From Xenorhabdus eapokensis (GTDB lineage Bacteria; Pseudomonadota; Gammaproteobacteria; Enterobacterales; Enterobacteriaceae), in contig NZ_MKGQ01000011.1 in the NCBI RefSeq assembly GCF_001908105.1, positions 62,001-126,000 on the forward strand: a stretch of DNA of 64,000 nt, in the 5' to 3' direction. A program made the translations under genes and the position numbers. Below, piece by piece: positions 59,630-64,000 of this stretch. The first letter of the stretch is position 1, and every line of letters begins with the position of its first letter. A model generated the notes under the pieces. The model was not told the origin of the DNA. It ran no database searches and saw only the letters and a program-made list of their open reading frames with translations.

Positions 59630-61072
59630 TTATTTTCCTCCCAATAGATCACGTACTCCCCAATGCGGGAAGTGGCGACGAACTAATTGGTTAAGTTCCA
59701 GTTCAAACTCACTGTACTCTTTAGGCTCCTCGTAAACATCTGCCTGAATCTCACGCACCAATCCCGCGCCTACGGTAACATTGGTGAGACGATCAATCAG
59801 GATCATGCCACCGGTATCTGCATTTTGCGCGTAGCTGTCGAGCAATAAAGGTTCATCAAATGAAAACTCCACCCGCCCAATGGCATTGAGGGGTAACTCA
59901 ACCGCGACTTTCTGGGTCAGGTTGTTAATATCCACCTGATATTGCACGTTATCGACTTTGCCACGGCTTTTTTTGCCTGCGACTTTGATATCCAAACTTT
60001 GCCCTTGAATCAGTGGCTGTTCCGACATCCAGACGACATCAACCACAGCATGGCGAGTTGCGCTCATTTGATCTTCAACAGCAACCAATAAATCACCACG
60101 GCTAATATCTATTTCATCTTTTAATACGAGGGTAATCGCCTCTCCAGGCACGGCAAATGTGAGATCGCCATGAAAAGTGACAATTCTTTCCACTGTAGAA
60201 ACCACACCAGACGGCATAACTTTTATTTGCTGGCCTTGCCATAAAACGCCCGATGACAATGTGCCGCTGTATCCACGAAAATCAAGATCAGGGCGGTTGA
60301 CATACTGTACTGGGAAACGCAAGGGCTGTTCCTTCTCTTTTGTTTTTACGTCTACGGATTCCAAGATATCCAATAGCGCTTCTCCCGTATGCCACGCCAT
60401 TTTTTCACTGTGGATGACAATGTTATCCCCTTCCAACGCCGAAATTGGGACAAAATAGATGTTTAGGTCAGTAGGTAATTGTGCCGCAAAATGCAAATAA
60501 TCTTGCTTAATCCGCTCAAATATATCTTGTTGATATTCAACTAAATCCATTTTATTGACTGCCACTACCAAGTGACGAATACCCAGCAATGTACTGATAA
60601 AACTGTGACGGCGAGTCTGTTCCTGAACACCTTTACGTGCATCGATCAATAAAATGGAAAGCTCACTGGTTGAGGCACCTGTCGCCATATTGCGGGTATA
60701 TTGTTCATGCCCTGGGGTGTCTGCAATGATAAATTTCCGCTTTTCCGTGGAAAAATAGCGGTATGCGACGTCAATGGTGATACCCTGTTCCCGTTCAGCC
60801 GCCAACCCATCGACTAATAAAGCCAGATCGAGCTTTTCTCCCTGAGTCCCTATTCGCTTGCTGTCGCTTTGTAAAATTGCCAGTTGATCCTCATAAATTT
60901 GGCGGGTGTCATGTAGCAAACGTCCAATTAGGGTACTTTTACCATCATCCACGCTGCCGCAGGTTAAAAAGCGCAGTAATCCTTTCTCCTGCTGCTCCCG
61001 AAGATAGGCCTCAACTCCGCCTTGTTGCTTGATTTGACTAGCAATGGTTTCATTATATGCAAGTGCTGGCAT
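59630..61072 (-). CDS. cysN: Sulfate adenylyltransferase subunit 1 (GTPase)
   Basis: CysN is the GTPase that drives ATP sulfurylase with CysD. The 480-aa product has G1 [15 protein letters not shown]3 [13 protein letters not shown]4 NKMD and EF-Tu-like beta domains. It lies 11 bp after cysD, and its stop touches the cysC start. It is separate from cysC here, not fused as in some bacteria. Confidence 0.97.
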   Translation of the reverse strand: MPALAYNETIASQIKQQGGVEAYLREQQEKGLLRFLTCGSVDDGKSTLIGRLLHDTRQIYEDQLAILQSDSKRIGTQGEKLDLALLVDGLAAEREQGITIDVAYRYFSTEKRKFIIADTPGHEQYTRNMATGASTSELSILLIDARKGVQEQTRRHSFISTLLGIRHLVVAVNKMDLVEYQQDIFERIKQDYLHFAAQLPTDLNIYFVPISALEGDNIVIHSEKMAWHTGEALLDILESVDVKTKEKEQPLRFPVQYVNRPDLDFRGYSGTLSSGVLWQGQQIKVMPSGVVSTVERIVTFHGDLTFAVPGEAITLVLKDEIDISRGDLLVAVEDQMSATRHAVVDVVWMSEQPLIQGQSLDIKVAGKKSRGKVDNVQYQVDINNLTQKVAVELPLNAIGRVEFSFDEPLLLDSYAQNADTGGMILIDRLTNVTVGAGLVREIQADVYEEPKEYSEFELELNQLVRRHFPHWGVRDLLGGK

Positions 61073-61083
61073 ATCTGGACTCC

Positions 61084-61992
61084 TTAAAAATAACCCTGGC
61101 GCTTTTTCAGCTCCATAGAACCTGACTGATCACTATCAATCAGCCGCCCTTGCCGTTCACTGGTGGTCGATATCAACATTTCTTCGATGATTTCCGGCAA
61201 CGTTTCTGCTCCTGATTCCACCGCCCCTGTCAGTGGCCAGCAGCCAAGTGTTCTAAAGCGAACTTTGCGCTGGTTAATGACTTCCCCTGCTTTCAGATCG
61301 ATTCGATCATCGTCAACCATAATTAATGTCCCCTCACGCTGAACAACCGGACGGGATTTAGCAAAATAAAGAGGGACAATATCGATCTGCTCCAAGTAGA
61401 TGTATTGCCAGATATCCAACTCTGTCCAGTTAGATAACGGGAAGACACGGATACTTTCCCCTTTGTTAACCTGGCCGTTATAATTGCGCCAAAGTTCGGG
61501 GCGCTGGTTTTTGGGGTCCCAGCGATGGGAACGGTCACGGAATGAGTAAATGCGTTCTTTGGCGCGCGATTTTTCTTCATCACGCCGCGCCCCGCCAAAT
61601 GCAGCATCAAAGCCGTATTTATCCAGAGCCTGCTTCAATCCTTCTGTTTTCATGATATCGGTGTGTTTGGCACTGCCATGAATAAAAGGATTAATTCCCA
61701 ATGCCTCTCCTTGTGGATTGCGGTAAATCAGTAACTCAAAACCATATTTTTCCGCTGTACGATCACGGAAATCGTACATATCCTGAAATTTCCAGCCTGT
61801 ATCTACGTGCAATAAAGGGAAAGGCAGTTTTCCCGGATAAAATGCTTTACGAGCAAGATGCAGCATCACAGAGGAATCTTTGCCAATCGAATAGAGCATA
61901 ACGGGGTTGGCAAATTCAGCCGCCACTTCCCGAATAATATGGATACTTTCAGCTTCAAGTTGCTGTAAGTGTGTCAGTCTTTTTTCGTCCAT
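61084..61992 (-). CDS. cysD: Sulfate adenylyltransferase subunit 2
   Basis: CysD forms APS from sulfate and ATP. The 302-aa product has the PP-loop [32 protein letters not shown] and [16 protein letters not shown]. It is the second gene after cysG (10 bp gap) and precedes cysN. The conserved C-terminal [24 protein letters not shown] is complete. Confidence 0.97.
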   Translation of the reverse strand: MDEKRLTHLQQLEAESIHIIREVAAEFANPVMLYSIGKDSSVMLHLARKAFYPGKLPFPLLHVDTGWKFQDMYDFRDRTAEKYGFELLIYRNPQGEALGINPFIHGSAKHTDIMKTEGLKQALDKYGFDAAFGGARRDEEKSRAKERIYSFRDRSHRWDPKNQRPELWRNYNGQVNKGESIRVFPLSNWTELDIWQYIYLEQIDIVPLYFAKSRPVVQREGTLIMVDDDRIDLKAGEVINQRKVRFRTLGCWPLTGAVESGAETLPEIIEEMLISTTSERQGRLIDSDQSGSMELKKRQGYF

Positions 61993-62002
61993 TGGGCACT
62001 CC

Positions 62003-63439
62003 TTATACTAAATCAATCACGGCAGGGCGATTTACTGGGTCAGCAGCATTTCCGCCTTCAAACCATCCTATCTGATGGTGGAGTTGAGCCACCTCCCCGA
62101 TTACCAGTAAGGCAGGTGATGGTGTTTCTTGTGCCAATCGCTCCAATTCGGATAAGGTTCCGGTCAATACTTGTTGCTCTGGACGAGTGCCACAACCAAT
62201 CACAGCAACGGGGGTATTACTATCCCGACCATGCGAAATCAGCTTTTGGCTGATCAAGGCTGCTTTCATGATCCCCATATAAATGGCTAATGTTTGATTA
62301 CCCCGCGCGAGTGCAGGCCAATCCAATTCATCACCATTCTCACGGCAATGTCCGGTAATAAAGGTGACACTTTGCGCGTGTTCCCTGTGGGTCAATGGGA
62401 TACCTGCGTAAGCAGAAGCACCTACTGCTGCCGTAATACCGGGCACGACTTGAAAAGGGATCCCTGCTGCTGCCGCAACTTGTAATTCCTCTCCACCACG
62501 GCCAAAAATAAAGGGATCGCCCCCTTTTAAGCGAACCACTTTTTTCCCTTGATTCGCTAATTTGATGATAAGTCGGTTGGTTTCCTCCTGCGCCACGGAG
62601 TGATTACCCGCTCTCTTTCCAACGCAAATTTTGTCTGCATCACGGCGAACTAATTCCAGAATTTCTGTACTCACTAAATGGTCATAAAGGACAACGTCAG
62701 CCTGCTGGATCACCTGCAAACCTTTTAAAGTTAATAATCCCGGATCACCTGGCCCAGCGCCTACCAGCGTGAGTTCTCCTTGGGGATGAGAATCACCTTG
62801 CGCTAATTGCTGTTCAAGTTGCTCTTCTGCTTGTTGTAATTGCCCATTGGCGATCAGTGTGGCAAAACGCCCACTAAACGCCTTTTCCCAAAAATGGCGC
62901 CGTTGACGTATGGAAGTAAGACGTTGTTTCACGCGTTCGCGCCAGTGTCCCGCGATATTTGCCATCGTACCCAAGCTAAATGGCAGCAAAGACTCCAGTT
63001 TTTCTCGCAATAATCTGGTTAATACCGGAGATTTTCCAGCCGATGAGATCGCCACAATAATCGGGGAGCGATCAATAATTGATGGGAAAATGGCCGAACA
63101 GAGCGGTTGGTTATCCACGACGTTGGTCAAGATAGCGCGTTTATTGGCTTCGGCAAAAATATGTTGATTTAGGTTGTGATCGTCTGTAGCGGCAATCACT
63201 AAAAATACATCATCAAGATATTCTGTTTTAAACGTTCCCTGTAACCACTCAAATTCTCCTTTTTGCTGGCGTTGTTGCAGTTCTGCATGTAATTCAGGAG
63301 CAACAACCGTTAACGCTGCACCAGTACGAAGTAATAGGTCTGCTTTGCGAGAGGCGATTTCTCCGCCTCCAACCAGCAATACAGATCGGGCTTTAAGCTC
63401 AATAAATAAAGGTAAATAATCCACAATACCATCCCACAT
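62003..63439 (-). CDS. cysG: Siroheme synthase (multifunctional)
   Basis: CysG methylates uroporphyrinogen III, oxidises precorrin-2 and inserts iron to give siroheme, the cofactor of sulfite reductase. The 478-aa product has an N-terminal NAD domain ([16 protein letters not shown]), [18 protein letters not shown], and a C-terminal methyltransferase ([42 protein letters not shown]). It begins with ATG at 63439 or GTG at 63424, and the latter gives a start MDYLPLF equal to E. coli. Linking cysG with cysDNC and cysH differs from E. coli, where it follows the nir genes. Confidence 0.95.
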   Translation of the reverse strand: MWDGIVDYLPLFIELKARSVLLVGGGEIASRKADLLLRTGAALTVVAPELHAELQQRQQKGEFEWLQGTFKTEYLDDVFLVIAATDDHNLNQHIFAEANKRAILTNVVDNQPLCSAIFPSIIDRSPIIVAISSAGKSPVLTRLLREKLESLLPFSLGTMANIAGHWRERVKQRLTSIRQRRHFWEKAFSGRFATLIANGQLQQAEEQLEQQLAQGDSHPQGELTLVGAGPGDPGLLTLKGLQVIQQADVVLYDHLVSTEILELVRRDADKICVGKRAGNHSVAQEETNRLIIKLANQGKKVVRLKGGDPFIFGRGGEELQVAAAAGIPFQVVPGITAAVGASAYAGIPLTHREHAQSVTFITGHCRENGDELDWPALARGNQTLAIYMGIMKAALISQKLISHGRDSNTPVAVIGCGTRPEQQVLTGTLSELERLAQETPSPALLVIGEVAQLHHQIGWFEGGNAADPVNRPAVIDLV

Positions 63440-63640
63440 TAGAGCCTGTTCATGTTCTACCCTATGGATTTCAAGTCACAAAGGATATAGCTCTTAATTA
63501 TTATGATGACCAGAAGATGAATATATGAGGCTGTGATCAGGTTATGAAATGACAAAAAGTAATTATTTGTTCCTGAATCGCATAAGATAATCTTTTCGTA
63601 TGCTATAAGGCCGATTAAGCAAGATATTCAGAATAAAAAA

Positions 63641-63669
63641 ACAGCACTTCTTTTTGCGAGATGCGCTGT
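63641..63669 (-). terminator. Intrinsic terminator after cysH
   Basis: Read on the minus strand, ACAGCGC pairs with GTGCTGT (one G-T pair) and a run of seven T follows. It lies 34 bp after the cysH stop, which separates the cysH transcript from cysG. Confidence 0.7.
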
Positions 63670-63702
63670 CTAATAGAAATTGTTGTGATCTGTAATATTA
63701 AT

Positions 63703-64000
63703 TTAACCTTCGTGCAAACCGCACTCACGCTTCAGGCCAAAAAAACGGGTTTGTTCTTCACTCATACCTGGTTCCCATTTTTGGGTGGTATGCGTATCCC
63801 CCACAGAAAGGTAGCCCTGTTCCCATAATGGATGGTATTCAAGGCCATGCTTTGTCAGGTATTGATGTACCTGCCGATTATTCCAATCAATTATAGGCAG
63901 GATTTTAAAAACTCCCCGTTGAATTGCCAGCACAGGTAAATTGGTACGGCTTTCTGATTGTTGACGACGCAAACCTGCAAACCAGCTTTGTGCCTGTAGC
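63703..64000 (-). CDS. cysH: Phosphoadenylyl-sulfate reductase, C-terminal part (cut by window edge)
   Basis: CysH reduces PAPS to sulfite with thioredoxin. About 99 codons of the C-terminal part are present: [52 protein letters not shown] and the terminal ECGLHEG with the redox-active cysteine. The 5' part, and probably the other sulfite reductase genes, lie beyond the right edge. An intrinsic terminator follows. Confidence 0.95.
   Translation of the reverse strand, partial: LQAQSWFAGLRRQQSESRTNLPVLAIQRGVFKILPIIDWNNRQVHQYLTKHGLEYHPLWEQGYLSVGDTHTTQKWEPGMSEEQTRFFGLKRECGLHEG

Overview
The window is a 64 kb stretch of chromosome from a gammaproteobacterium of the Enterobacterales. Protein-by-protein recall matches the E. 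coli orthologues closely, and gene order is partly E. coli-like (pyrG-mazG-relA-rlmD-barA; dksA-gluQ-pcnB-folK-panB-panC; mutS...rpoS-nlpD-pcm-surE-truD-ispF-ispD-ftsB-cysCND). The moderate base composition, AT-rich intergenic regions and local content suggest Morganellaceae of the Xenorhabdus/Photorhabdus type. That placement is inference, not proof.

Layout. 1-9.6 kb: nucleotide and stringency functions (pyrG 5' end, mazG, relA, rlmD), the barA sensor kinase, dgt and mtnN. 9.6-14 kb: btuF, a decayed IS3-type end with a GGGATTATT tandem repeat, erpA, hemL and an AT-rich unknown gene where E. coli carries fhu genes. 14-31 kb: mrcB, hrpB, sfsA, the dksA-gluQ-pcnB-folK-panB-panC run, yadGH, can, hpt, yacC, speE, speD. 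31-41 kb: accessory transport region with an AfuABC-type transporter, a MATE exporter, a CyuP/YhaO permease and a lone FimB-type recombinase in very AT-rich DNA. 41-48.5 kb: yjiA-yjiX-btsT with a recognisable BtsR-type site and a CRP-like site, then a phosphoethanolamine-transferase-like protein, a stand-alone methionine aminopeptidase and a Fic protein. 48.8-64 kb: mutS, miaE, then the rpoS-to-ftsB block and the sulfate assimilation genes cysC, cysN, cysD, cysG and cysH (cut by the window edge).

How the genes work together. relA and dksA supply ppGpp and its RNA polymerase cofactor, and rpoS the stationary-phase sigma factor. barA feeds the Csr pathway. cysH, cysG, cysD, cysN and cysC together make APS and PAPS, reduce PAPS, and make siroheme for sulfite reductase. 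speE and speD make spermidine, and panB and panC make pantothenate (panD is not here).

Most notable observations: pcnB begins at an AUU codon; the btsT promoter keeps a tandem BtsR motif with a 13-bp spacer; BarA lacks the middle pseudo-receiver; short tandem duplications sit exactly on three gene junctions (rlmD/relA, mutS/miaE, ispF/truD); and an orphan phase-variation-type recombinase has no fimbrial genes beside it. I found no CRISPR array, tRNA or rRNA, and no clear new multi-gene system.
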